Source of the DNA: Henricia sp. BOLD:AAB3569
Lineage: Eukaryota > Echinodermata > Asteroidea > Spinulosida > Echinasteridae
NCBI GenBank assembly: GCA_037783545.1
Contig: JBBELK010000053.1
Location: 744,001 to 808,000 of the forward strand
Direction of reading: 5' to 3'
Length of the DNA stretch: 64,000 bases
The position numbers were made by a program, and so were the translations under genes. This document shows positions 19,711 to 31,213 of the stretch, piece after piece. The first letter of the stretch is position 1. Each line of letters opens with the position of its first letter. The notes beneath the pieces were generated by a model. That model did no database searches. It saw nothing but the letters and a program-made list of their open reading frames with translations, and was not told where the DNA came from.

Positions 19711-20066
19711 GGGGGCATTTCTGGCAGAGTGGCGCACCCTGCCTTAGAGGCTCTTATGAAGGCTGGTGCAGTTAGCCTTGAAAGGAGAGGTGTTCACACA
19801 CATTACTGGCTGATAAAACGTGTTACATCCCTCAACCTCCTCGATTTTTCAGTAAGAAAGTTCTGATTAGAACCGCATATGTACAAAACAATGTCAATTT
19901 TGCTAATTTTGTTGTAACATTCACAGGGTGACTCAGAGCAATTTTCAGGATTGTCAACATGTGTTTTGGGGTTCCTCAGGCTCCTCTCGACCAATCTAAA
20001 GTGGTAGTTTGCTTTCACCACAAAATTCCCACGGGGGCCTATTTTGTTGCACATGCTCCCCGACTA
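19711..20066 (-). repeat. Right terminal inverted repeat of the DNA transposon
   Basis: The reverse complement aligns with 16190-16533. The perfect 49-bp block is at 19987-20035. It has about 12 bp more than the left arm just inside the end (ACAAAATAGGCC region) and further small indels. It abuts the duplicated TAT at 20067-20069. Confidence 0.85.
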
Positions 20067-20912
20067 TATAGAGTTGTTTTAGCAGACAAAATTTGAAGTT
20101 TGTCTGGACATTCCTTCAGTTCCAAAATAGCGACCACTTCAAACGCAATGTTTCCCGAAAGCGGCGTCTGCTTGTGCGAAAACTGTGCCCGCAAGGAGTT
20201 TTTGCTAGATTCGACGATAACTCGGTCGGTTTAAACGGGAAATTGCTGAAATTTGCAGAACACGTTTGCGATATAGAGTTGTTTTAGCAGACAAAATTTG
20301 AAGTTTGTCTGAAAATTCGTTAAGTTCCAAAATAGCGACCACTTCAGACGCAATGTTTCCCGAAAGCGGCGTCTGTTTGTGCGAAAACTGTTCCGGCAGA
20401 GAGTTTTTGCTAGATTCGACGATAACTCGGTCGGTTTAAACGGGAAATTGCTGAAATTTGCAGAACACGTTTGGGATATAGAGTTGTTTTAGCAGACAAA
20501 ATTTGAAGTTTGTTTGGAAATTCCTTCAGTTCCAAAATAGCGACCACTTCAGACGCAATGTTTCCCGAAAGCGGCGTCTGCTTGTGCAAAAACTGTGCCG
20601 GCAAGGAGTTTTTGCTAGATTCGACGATAACTCGGTTGGTTTAAACGGGAAATTGCTGAAATTCGCAGAACACGTTTGGGATATAGAGTTGTTTTAGCAG
20701 ACAAAATTTGAAGTTTGTCTGGACATTCCTTCAGTTCCAAAATAGCGACCACTTCAAACGCAATGTTTCCCGAAAGCGGCGTCTGCTTGTGCGAAAACTG
20801 TGCCCGCAAGGAGTTTTTGTTAGATTCGACGATAACTCGGTCGGTTTAAACGGGAAATTGCTGAAATTTGCAGAACACGTTTGCGATATAGAGTTGTTTT
20901 AGCAGACAAAAT

Positions 20913-23900
20913 TTGAAGTTTGTCTGGAAATTCGTTAAGTTCCAAAATAGCGACCACTTCAGACGCAATGTTTCCCGAAAGCGGCGTCTGTTTGTGCGAA
21001 AACTGTTCCGGCAGAGAGTTTTTGCTAGATTCGACGATAACTCGGTCGGTTTAAACAGGGAAATTGCTGAAATCTGCAGAACACGTTTGCGATATAGAGT
21101 TGTTTTAGCAGACAAAATTTGAAGTTTGTCTGGACATTCCTTCAGTTCCAAAATAGCGACCACTTCAGACGCAATGTTTCCCGAAAGCGGCGTCTGCTTG
21201 TGCAAAAACTGTGCCGGCAAGGAGTTTTTGCTAGATTCGACGATAACTCGGTTGGTTTAAACGGGAAATTGCTGAAATTCGCAGAACACGTTTGGGATAT
21301 AGAGTTGTTTTAGCAGACAAAATTTGAAGTTTGTCTGGACATTCCTTCAGTTGCAAAATGGCGACCACTTCAGACGCAATGTTTCCCGAAAGCGGCGTCT
21401 GTTTGTGCGAAAACTGTTCCGGCAGAGAGTTTTTGCTAGATTCGACGATAACTCGGTCGGTTTAAACGGGAAATTGCTGAAATTTGCAGAACACGTTTGC
21501 GATATAGAGTTGTTTTAGCAGACAAAATTTGAAGTTTGTCTGGAAATTCGTTAAGTTCCAAAATAACGACCACTTCAGACGCAATGTTTCCCGAAAGCGG
21601 CGTCTGCTTGTGCAAAAACTGTGCCGGCAAGGAGTTTTTGCTAGATTCGACGATAACTCGGTTGGTTTAAACGGGAAATTGCTGAAATTCGCAGAACACG
21701 TTTGCGATATAGAGTTGTTTTAGCAGACAAAATTTGAAGTATGTCTGGACATTCCTTCAGTTCCAAAATGGCGACCACTTCAGACTCAATGTTTACCGAA
21801 AGCGGCGTCTGCTTGTGCGAAAACTGTGCCGGCAAAGAGTTTTTGCTAGATTCGACGATAACTCGGTTGGTTTAAACGGGAAATTGCTGAAATTTGCAGA
21901 ACACGTTTGCGATTATAGAGTTGTTTTAGCAGACAAAATTTGAAGTTTGTCTGGACATTCCTTCAGTTCCAAAATGGCGACCACTTCAGACGCAATGTTT
22001 CCCGAAAGCGGCGTCTGTTTGTGCGAAAACTGTTCCGGCAGTGAGTTTTTGCTAGATTCGACGATAACTCGGTCGGTTTAAACGTGAAATTGCTGAAATT
22101 TGCAGAACACGTTTGCGATATAGAGTTGTTTTAGCAGACAAAATTTGAAGTTTGTCTGGACATTCCTTCAGTTCCAAAATGGCGACCACTTCAGACGCAA
22201 TGTTTCCCGAAAGCGGCGTCTGTTTGTGCGAAAACTGTTCCGGCAGAGAGTTTTTGCTAGATTCGACGATAACTCGGTCGGTTTAAACGGGAAATTGCTG
22301 AAATTTGCAGAACACGTTTGCGATATAGAGTTGTTTTAGCAGACAAAATTTGAAGTTTGTCTGGAAATTCGTTAAGTTCCAAAATAACGACCACTTCAGA
22401 CGCAATGTTTCCCGAAAGCGGCGTCTGCTTGTGCAAAAACTGTGCCGGCAAGGAGTTTTTGCTAGATTCGACGATAACTCGGTTGGTTTAAACGGGAAAT
22501 TGCTGAAATTCGCAGAACACGTTTGCGATATAGAGTTGTTTTAGCAGACAAAATTTGAAGTTTGTCTGGACATTCCTTCAGTTCCAAAATAGCGACAACT
22601 TCAAACGCAATGTTTACCGAAAGCGGCGTCTGCTTGTGCGAAAACTGTGCCGGCAAGGAGTTTTTGCTAGATTCGACGATAACTCGGTCGGTTTAAACGG
22701 GAAATTGCTGAAATTTGCAGAACACGTTTGCGATATAGAGTTGTTTTAGCAGACAAAATTTGAAGTTTGTCTGGACATTCCTTCAGTTCCAAAATGGCGA
22801 CCACTTCAGACTCAATGTTTACCGAAAGCGGCGTCTGGTTGTGCGAAAACTGTTCCGGCAGTGAGTTTTTGCTAGATTCGACGATAACTCGGTCGGTTTA
22901 AACGTGAAATTGCTGAAATTTGCAGAACACGTTTGCGATATAGAGTTGTTTTAGCAGACAAAATTTGAAGTTTGTCTGGAAATTCGTTAAGTTCCAAAAT
23001 AGCGACCACTTCAGACGCAATGTTTCCCGAAAGCGGCGTCTGTTTGTGTGAAAACTGTTCCGGCAGAGAGTTTTTGCTAGATTCGACGATAACTCGGTCG
23101 GTTTAAACGGGAAATTGCTGAAATTTGCAGAACACGTTTGCGATATAGAGTTGTTTTAGCAGACAAAATTTGAAGTTTGTCTGGAAATTCGTTAAGTTGT
23201 GCCGGCAGGGAGTTTTTGCTAGCTTCGACGATAACTCGGTCGGTTTAAACGGGAAATTGCTGAAATTTGCAGAACACGTTTGGGATATAGAGTTGTTTTA
23301 GCAGACAAAATTTGAAGTTTGTCTGGACATTCCTTCAGTTCCAAAATGGCGACCACTTCAGACGCAATGTTTCCCGAAAGCGGCGTCTGTTTGTGCGAAA
23401 ACTGTTCCGGCAGTGAGTTTTTGCTAGATTCGACGATAACTCGGTCGGTTTAAACGGAAAATTGCTGAAATTTGCAGAACACGTTTGCGATATAGAGTTG
23501 TTTTAGCAGACAAAATTTGAAGTTTGTCTGGAAATTCGTTAAGTTCCAAAATAGCGACCACTTCAGACGCAATGTTTCCCGAAAGCGGCGTCTGTTTGTG
23601 CGAAAACTGTTCCGGCAGTGAGTTTTTGCTAGATTCGACGATAACTCGGTCGGTTTAAACGGAAAATTGCTGAAATTTGCAGAACACGTTTGCGATATAG
23701 AGTTGTTTTAGCAGACAAAATTTGAAGTTTGTCTGGAAATTCGTTAAGTTCCAAAATAGCGACCACTTCAGACGCAATGTTTCCCGAAAGCGGCGTCTGC
23801 TTGTGCAAAAACTGTGCCGGCAAGGAGTTTTTGCTAGATTCGACGATAACTCGGTTGGTTTAAACGGGAAATTGCTGAAATTCGCAGAACACGTTTGGGA

Positions 23901-25448
23901 TATAGAGTTGTTTTAGCAGACAAAATTTGAAGTTTGTCTGGACATTCCTTCAGTTCCAAAATAGCGACCACTTCAAACGCAATGTTTCCCGAAAGCGGCG
24001 TCTGCTTGTGCGAAAACTGTGCCCGCAAGGAGTTTTTGCTAGATTCGACGATAACTCGGTCGGTTTAAACGGGAAATTGCTGAAATTTGCAGAACACGTT
24101 TGCGATATAGAGTTGTTTTAGCAGACAAAATTTGAAGTTTGTCTGGAAATTCGTTAAGTTCCAAAATAGCGACCACTTCAGACGCAATGTTTCCCGAAAG
24201 CGGCGTCTGTTTGTGCGAAAACTGTTCCGGCAGAGAGTTTTTGCTAGATTCGACGATAACTCGGTCGGTTTAAACGGGAAATTGCTGAAATTTGCAGAAC
24301 ACGTTTGCGATATAGAGTTGTTTTAGCAGACAAAATTTGAAGTTTGTCTGGAAATTCGTTAAGTTCCAAAATAGCGACCACTTCAGACGCAATGTTTCCC
24401 GAAAGCGGCGTCTGCTTGTCCGAAAAATTGCTGAAATTTGCAGAACACGTTTGGGATATAGAGTTGTTTTAGCAGACAAAATTTGAAGTTTGTCTGGAAA
24501 TTCCTTCAGTTCCAAAATGGCGACCACTTCAGACGCAATGTTTCCCGAAAGCGGCGTCTGTTTGTGCGAAAACTGTTCCGGCAGAGAGTTTTTGCTAGAT
24601 TCGACGATAACTCGGTCGGTTTAAACGGGAAATTGCTGAAATTTGCAGAACACGTTTGCGATATAGAGTTGTTTTAGCAGACAAAATTTGAAGTTTGTCT
24701 GGAAATTCGTTAAGTTCCAAAATAGCGACCACTTCAGACGCAATGTTTCCCGAAAGCGGCGTCTGCTTGTCCGAAAAATTGCTGAAATTTGCAGAACACG
24801 TTTGGGATATAGAGTTGTTTTAGCAGACAAAATTTGAAGTTTGTCTGGAAATTCCTTCAGTTCCAAAATAGGGACCACTTCAGACGCAATGTTTACCGAA
24901 AGCGGCGTCTGCTTGTGCGAAAACTGTGCCGGCAAAGAGTTTTTGCTAGATTCGACGATAACTCGGTCGGTTTAAACGGGAAATTGCTGAAATTTGCAGA
25001 ACACGTTTGCGATATAGAGTTGTTTTAGCAGACAAAATTTGAAGTTTGTCTGGAAATTCGTTAAGTTCCAAAATGGCGACCACTTCAGACGCAATGTTTC
25101 CCGAAAGCGGCGTCTGCTTGTGCAAAAACTGTGCCGGCAAGGAGTTTTTGCTAGCTTCGACGATAACTCGGTTGGTTTAAACGGGAAATTGCTGAATTTT
25201 GCAGAACACGTTTGGGATATAGAGTTGTTTTAGCAGACAAAATTTGAAGTTTGTCTGGACATTCCTTCAGTTCCAAAATGGCGACCACTTCAGACGCAAT
25301 GTTTCCCGAAGGCGGCGTCTGTTTGTGCGAAAACTGTTCCGGCAGTGAGTTTTTGCTAGATTCGACGATAACTCGGTCGGTTTAAACGGGAAATTGCTGA
25401 ATTTTGCAGAACACGTTTGCGATATAGAGTTGTTTTAGCAGACAAAAT
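20913..25448 (+). repeat. 4,536-bp higher-order module, copy 1
   Basis: Order: H I J K L M J K N L/M O P Q R S E U V W V X Y Z. The chimeric L/M monomer is at 22760-22964. The two V monomers (146 bp) are at 24337-24482 and 24688-24833. Private changes include TTGCAAAATGG near 21352 and GTCTGGTTG near 22836; its I monomer has CCTTCAG where the other copies have CGTTAAG. Confidence 0.85.
24337..24482 (+). repeat. Deleted satellite monomer type V (146 bp)
   Basis: A 59-bp deletion joins GTCTGCTTGTCCG to AAAAATTGCTG, removing the usual GCCGGCA...GTTTAAAC part including the palindrome. The same junction is found in 16 complete copies, beginning at 24337, 24688, 25654, 26415, 34638, 34989, 41019, 41370, 42336, 43097, 50364, 51125, 59965, 61893, 62244 and 63005. 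Most are followed by a W or X monomer, so it too was amplified as part of larger units. Confidence 0.9.
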
Positions 25449-28343
25449 TTGAAGTTTGTCTGGAAATTCGTTAAGTTCCAAAATAGCGACCACTTCAGAC
25501 GCAATGTTTCCCGAAAGCGGCGTCTGCTTGTGCAAAAACTGTGCCGGCAAGGAGTTTTTGCTAGATTCGACGATAACTCGGTTGGTTTAAACGGGAAATT
25601 GCTGAAATTCGCGGAACACGTTTGGGATATAGAGTTGTTTTAGCAGACAAAATTTGAAGTTTGTCTGGAAATTCGTTAAGTTCCAAAATAGCGACCACTT
25701 CAGACGCAATGTTTCCCGAAAGCGGCGTCTGCTTGTCCGAAAAATTGCTGAAATTTGCAGAACACGTTTGGGATATAGAGTTGTTTTAGCAGACAAAATT
25801 TGAAGTTTGTCTGGAAATTCCTTCAGTTCCAAAATAGGGACCACTTCAGACGCAATGTTTACCGAAAGCGGCGTCTGCTTGTGCGAAAACTGTGCCGGCA
25901 AAGAGTTTTTGCTAGATTCGACGATAACTCGGTCGGTTTAAACGGGAAATTGCTGAAATTTGCAGAACACGTTTGCGATATAGAGTTGTTTTAGCAGACA
26001 AAATTTGAAGTTTGTCTGGAAATTCGTTAAGTTCCAAAATAGCGACCACTTCAGACGCAATGTTTCCCGAAAGCGGCGTCTGCTTGTGCAAAAACTGTGC
26101 CGGCAAGGAGTTTTTGCTAGATTCGACGATAACTCGGTTGGTTTAAACGGGAAATTGCTGAAATTTGCAGAACACGTTTGCGATATAGAGTTGTTTTAGC
26201 AGACAAAATTTGAAGTTTGTCTGGAAATTCGTTAAGTTCCAAAATAGCGACCACTTCAGACGCAATGTTTCCCGAAAGCGGCGTCTGCTTGTGCAAAAAC
26301 TGTGCCGGCAAGGAGTTTTTGCTAGATTCGACGATAACTCGGTTGGTTTAAACGGGAAATTGCTGAAATTCGCGGAACACGTTTGGGATATAGAGTTGTT
26401 TTAGCAGACAAAATTTGAAGTTTGTCTGGAAATTCGTTAAGTTCCAAAATAGCGACCACTTCAGACGCAATGTTTCCCGAAAGCGGCGTCTGCTTGTCCG
26501 AAAAATTGCTGAAATTTGCAGAACACGTTTGGGATATAGAGTTGTTTTAGCAGACAAAATTTGAAGTTTGTCTGGAAATTCCTTCAGTTCCAAAATAGGG
26601 ACCACTTCAGACGCAATGTTTACCGAAAGCGGCGTCTGCTTGTGCGAAAACTGTGCCGGCAAAGAGTTTTTGCTAGATTCGACGATAACTCGGTCGGTTT
26701 AAACGGGAAATTGCTGAAATTTGCAGAACACGTTTGCGATATAGAGTTGTTTTAGCAGACAAAATTTGAAGTTTGTCTGGAAATTCGTTAAGTTCCAAAA
26801 TAGCGACCACTTCAGACGCAATGTTTCCCGAAAGCGGCGTCTGCTTGTGCAAAAACTCTGCCGGCAAAGAGTTTTTGCTAGATTCGACGATAACTCGGTC
26901 GGTTTAAACGGGAAATTGCTGAAATTTGCAGAACACGTTTGCGATTATAGAGTTGTTTTAGCAGACAAAATTTGAAGTTTGTCTGGACATTCCTTCAGTT
27001 CCAAAATGGCGACCACTTCAGACGCAATGTTTCCCGAAAGCGGCGTCTGTTTGTGCGAAAACTGTTCCGGCAGTGAGTTTTTGCTAGATTCGACGATAAC
27101 TCGGTCGGTTTAAACGTGAAATTGCTGAAATTTGCAGAACACGTTTGCGATATAGAGTTGTTTTAGCAGACAAAATTTGAAGTTTGTCTGGAAATTCGTT
27201 AAGTTCCAAAATAGCGACCACTTCAGACGCAATGTTTCCCGAAAGCGGCGTCTGTTTGTGTGAAAACTGTTCCGGCAGAGAGTTTTTGCTAGATTCGACG
27301 ATAACTCGGTCGGTTTAAACGGGAAATTGCTGAAATTTGCAGAACACGTTTGCGATATAGAGTTGTTTTAGCAGACAAAATTTGAAGTTTGTCTGGAAAT
27401 TCGTTAAGTTGTGCCGGCAGGGAGTTTTTGCTAGCTTCGACGATAACTCGGTCGGTTTAAACGGGAAATTGCTGAAATTTGCAGAACACGTTTGGGATAT
27501 AGAGTTGTTTTAGCAGACAAAATTTGAAGTTTGTCTGGACATTCCTTCAGTTCCAAAATGGCGACCACTTCAGACGCAATGTTTCCCGAAAGCGGCGTCT
27601 GTTTGTGCGAAAACTGTTCCGGCAGTGAGTTTTTGCTAGATTCGACGATAACTCGGTCGGTTTAAACGGAAAATTGCTGAAATTTGCAGAACACGTTTGC
27701 GATATAGAGTTGTTTTAGCAGACAAAATTTGAAGTTTGTCTGGAAATTCGTTAAGTTCCAAAATAGCGACCACTTCAGACGCAATGTTTCCCGAAAGCGG
27801 CGTCTGTTTGTGCGAAAACTGTTCCGGCAGTGAGTTTTTGCTAGATTCGACGATAACTCGGTCGGTTTAAACGGAAAATTGCTGAAATTTGCAGAACACG
27901 TTTGCGATATAGAGTTGTTTTAGCAGACAAAATTTGAAGTTTGTCTGGAAATTCGTTAAGTTCCAAAATAGCGACCACTTCAGACGCAATGTTTCCCGAA
28001 AGCGGCGTCTGCTTGTGCAAAAACTGTGCCGGCAAGGAGTTTTTGCTAGATTCGACGATAACTCGGTTGGTTTAAACGGGAAATTGCTGAAATTCGCAGA
28101 ACACGTTTGGGATATAGAGTTGTTTTAGCAGACAAAATTTGAAGTTTGTCTGGACATTCCTTCAGTTCCAAAATAGCGACCACTTCAAACGCAATGTTTC
28201 CCGAAAGCGGCGTCTGCTTGTGCGAAAACTGTGCCCGCAAGGAGTTTTTGCTAGATTCGACGATAACTCGGTCGGTTTAAACGGGAAATTGCTGAAATTT
28301 GCAGAACACGTTTGCGATATAGAGTTGTTTTAGCAGACAAAAT
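25449..28343 (+). repeat. 2,895-bp extension of the higher-order module, copy 1
   Basis: Order: S V X S S V X S M O P Q R S E. It follows directly on the 4,536-bp module, so 20913-28343 forms one 7,431-bp unit that recurs at 37595-45025. Within it the V X S S subunit is 761 bp long (X at 25800 and 26561). Confidence 0.82.
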
Positions 28344-28548
28344 TTGAAGTTTGTCTGGACATTCCTTCAGTTCCAAAATAGCGACAACTTCAAACGCAAT
28401 GTTTACCGAAAGCGGCGTCTGCTTGTGCGAAAACTGTGCCGGCAAGGAGTTTTTGCTAGATTCGACGATAACTCGGTCGGTTTAAACGGGAAATTGCTGA
28501 AATTTGCAGAACACGTTTGGGATATAGAGTTGTTTTAGCAGACAAAAT

Positions 28549-31213
28549 TTGAAGTTTGTTTGGAAATTCCTTCAGTTCCAAAATAGCGACCACTTCAGAC
28601 GCAATGTTTCCCGAAAGCGGCGTCTGTTTGTGCGAAAAATGTTCCGGCAGAGAGTTTTTGCTAGATTCGACGATAACTCGGTCGGTTTAAACGGGAAATT
28701 GCTGAAATTTGCAGAACACGTTTGGGATATAGAGTTGTTTTAGCAGACAAATTTTGAAGTTTGTCTGGACATTCCTTTAGTTCCAAAATGGCGACCACTT
28801 CGGACGCAATGTTTCCCGAAAGCGGCGTCTGTTTGTGCGAAAACTGTTCCGGCAGTGAGTTTTTGCTAGATTCGACGATAACTCGGTCGGTTTAAACGGG
28901 AAATTGCTGATATTTGCAGAACACGTTTGCGATATAGAGTTGTTTTAGCAGACAAAATTTGAAGTTTGTCTGGACATTCCTTCAGTTCCAAAATAGCGAC
29001 AACTTCAAACGCAATGTTTACCGAAAGCGGCGTCTGCTTGTGCGAAAACTGTGCCGGCAAGGAGTTTTTGCTAGATTCGACGATAACTCGGTCGGTTTAA
29101 ACGGGAAATTGCTGAAATTTGCAGAACACGTTTGGGATATAGAGTTGTTTTAGCAGACAAAATTTGAAGTTTGTTTGGAAATTCCTTCAGTTCCAAAATA
29201 GCGACCACTTCAGACGCAATGTTTCCCGAAAGCGGCGTCTGCTTGTGCAAAAACTGTGCCGGCAAGGAGTTTTTGCTAGATTCGACGATAACTCGGTCGG
29301 TTTAAACGGGAAATTGCTGATATTTGCAGAACACGTTTGCGATATAGAGTTGTTTTAGCAGACAAAATTTGAAGTTTGTCTGGACATTCCTTCAGTTCCA
29401 AAATAGCGACAACTTCAAACGCAATGTTTACCGAAAGCGGCGTCTGCTTGTGCGAAAACTGTGCCGGCAAGGAGTTTTTGCTAGATTCGACGATAACTCG
29501 GTTGGTTTAAACGGGAAATTGCTGAAATTTGCAGAACACGTTTGGGATATAGAGTTGTTTTAGCAGACAAAATTTGAAGTTTGTCTGGACATTCTTTCAG
29601 TTCCAAAATAGCGACCACTTCAGACGCAATGTTTCCCGAAAGCGGCGTCTGTTTGTGCGAAAAATGTTCCGGCAGAGAGTTTTTGCTAGATTCGACGATA
29701 ACTCGGTCGGTTTAAACGGGAAATTGCTGAAATTTGCAGAACACGTTTGGGATATAGAGTTGTTTTAGCAGACAAAATTTGAAGTTTGTTTGGAAATTCC
29801 TTCAGTTCCAAAATAGCGACCACTTCAGACGCAATGTTTACCGAAAGCGGCGTCTGCTTGTGCGAAAACTGTGCCGGCAAGGAGTTTTTGCTAGATTCGA
29901 CGATAACTCGGTCGGTTTAAACGGGAAATTGCTGAAATTTGCAGAACACGTTTGGGATATAGAGTTGTTTTAGCAGACAAAATTTGAAGTTTGTTTGGAA
30001 ATTCCTTCAGTTCCAAAATAGCGACCACTTCAGACGCAATGTTTCCCGAAAGCGGCGTCTGCTTGTGCAAAAACTGTGCCGGCAAGGAGTTTTTGCTAGA
30101 TTCGACGATAACTCGGTCGGTTTAAACGGGAAATTGCTGAAATTTGCAGAACACGTTTGGGATATAGAGTTGTTTTAGCAGACAAAATTTGAAGTTTGTT
30201 TGGAAATTCCTTCAGTTCCAAAATAGCGACCACTTCAGACGCAATGTTTCCCGAAAGCGGCGTCTGCTTGTGCAAAAACTGTGCCGGCAAGGAGTTTTTG
30301 CTAGATTCGACGATAACTCGGTCGGTTTAAACGGGAAATTGCTGATATTTGCAGAACACGTTTGCGATATAGAGTTGTTTTAGCAGACAAAATTTGAAGT
30401 TTGTCTGGACATTCCTTCAGTTCCAAAATAGCGACAACTTCAAACGCAATGTTTACCGAAAGCGGCGTCTGCTTGTGCGAAAACTGTGCCGGCAAGGAGT
30501 TTTTGCTAGATTCGACGATAACTCGGTTGGTTTAAACGGGAAATTGCTGAAATTTGCAGAACACGTTTGGGATATAGAGTTGTTTTAGCAGACAAAATTT
30601 GAAGTTTGTCTGGACATTCCTTCAGTTCCAAAATAGCGACCACTTCAGACGCAATGTTTCCCGAAAGCGGCGTCTGTTTGTGCGAAAAATGTTCCGGCAG
30701 AGAGTTTTTGCTAGATTCGACGATAACTCGGTCGGTTTAAACGGGAAATTGCTGAAATTTGCAGAACACGTTTGGGATATAGAGTTGTTTTAGCAGACAA
30801 AATTTGAAGTTTGTTTGGAAATTCCTTCAGTTCCAAAATAGCGACCACTTCAGACGCAATGTTTACCGAAAGCGGCGTCTGCTTGTGCGAAAACTGTGCC
30901 GGCAAGGAGTTTTTGCTAGATTCGACGATAACTCGGTCGGTTTAAACGGGAAATTGCTGAAATTTGCAGAACACGTTTGGGATATAGAGTTGTTTTAGCA
31001 GACAAAATTTGAAGTTTGTTTGGAAATTCCTTCAGTTCCAAAATAGCGACCACTTCAGACGCAATGTTTCCCGAAAGCGGCGTCTGCTTGTGCAAAAACT
31101 GTGCCGGCAAGGAGTTTTTGCTAGATTCGACGATAACTCGGTCGGTTTAAACGGGAAATTGCTGAAATTTGCAGAACACGTTTGCGATATAGAGTTGTTT
31201 TAGCAGACAAAAT
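28549..31213 (+). repeat. 1,025-bp five-monomer repeats, second locus
   Basis: A' T N C2 N (28549-29573), A B C1 C2 N (29574-30598), then A B C3, which leads into an H monomer at 31214. The first two units match those at 9038 and 12113 in type and order. At 13138 and 15393 the A B C3 triplet leads to D instead of H. Confidence 0.8.

Larger units (their letters stand above)
16190..20066 (+). mobile_element. Non-autonomous DNA transposon with long inverted repeats (foldback-like)
   Basis: This 3,877-bp unit interrupts a type D monomer. Its ends are TAGTCTGGGAGCATGTGCA and, inverted, TAGTCGGGGAGCATGTGCA. TAT flanks it on both sides (16187-16189 and 20067-20069). The monomer is restored exactly when one TAT is removed: 182 bases on the left plus 23 from 20070 to the E monomer at 20093. 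Long inverted repeats (about 344 and 356 bp) share a perfect 49-bp block (16211-16259 with 19987-20035). The interior is a 2.1-kb minisatellite plus a spacer with a SINE. No transposase or RT motif is visible in any frame, so it must be mobilised in trans. I do not assign a superfamily: a 3-bp duplication occurs in several, but TAT is not the TWA of Harbinger. Confidence 0.85.

Noticed and set aside
16190-20066. Assignment to PIF/Harbinger from the 3-bp duplication
   Set aside because: The duplication is TAT, not TWA, and no transposase or typical Harbinger ends are seen. The superfamily is left open.
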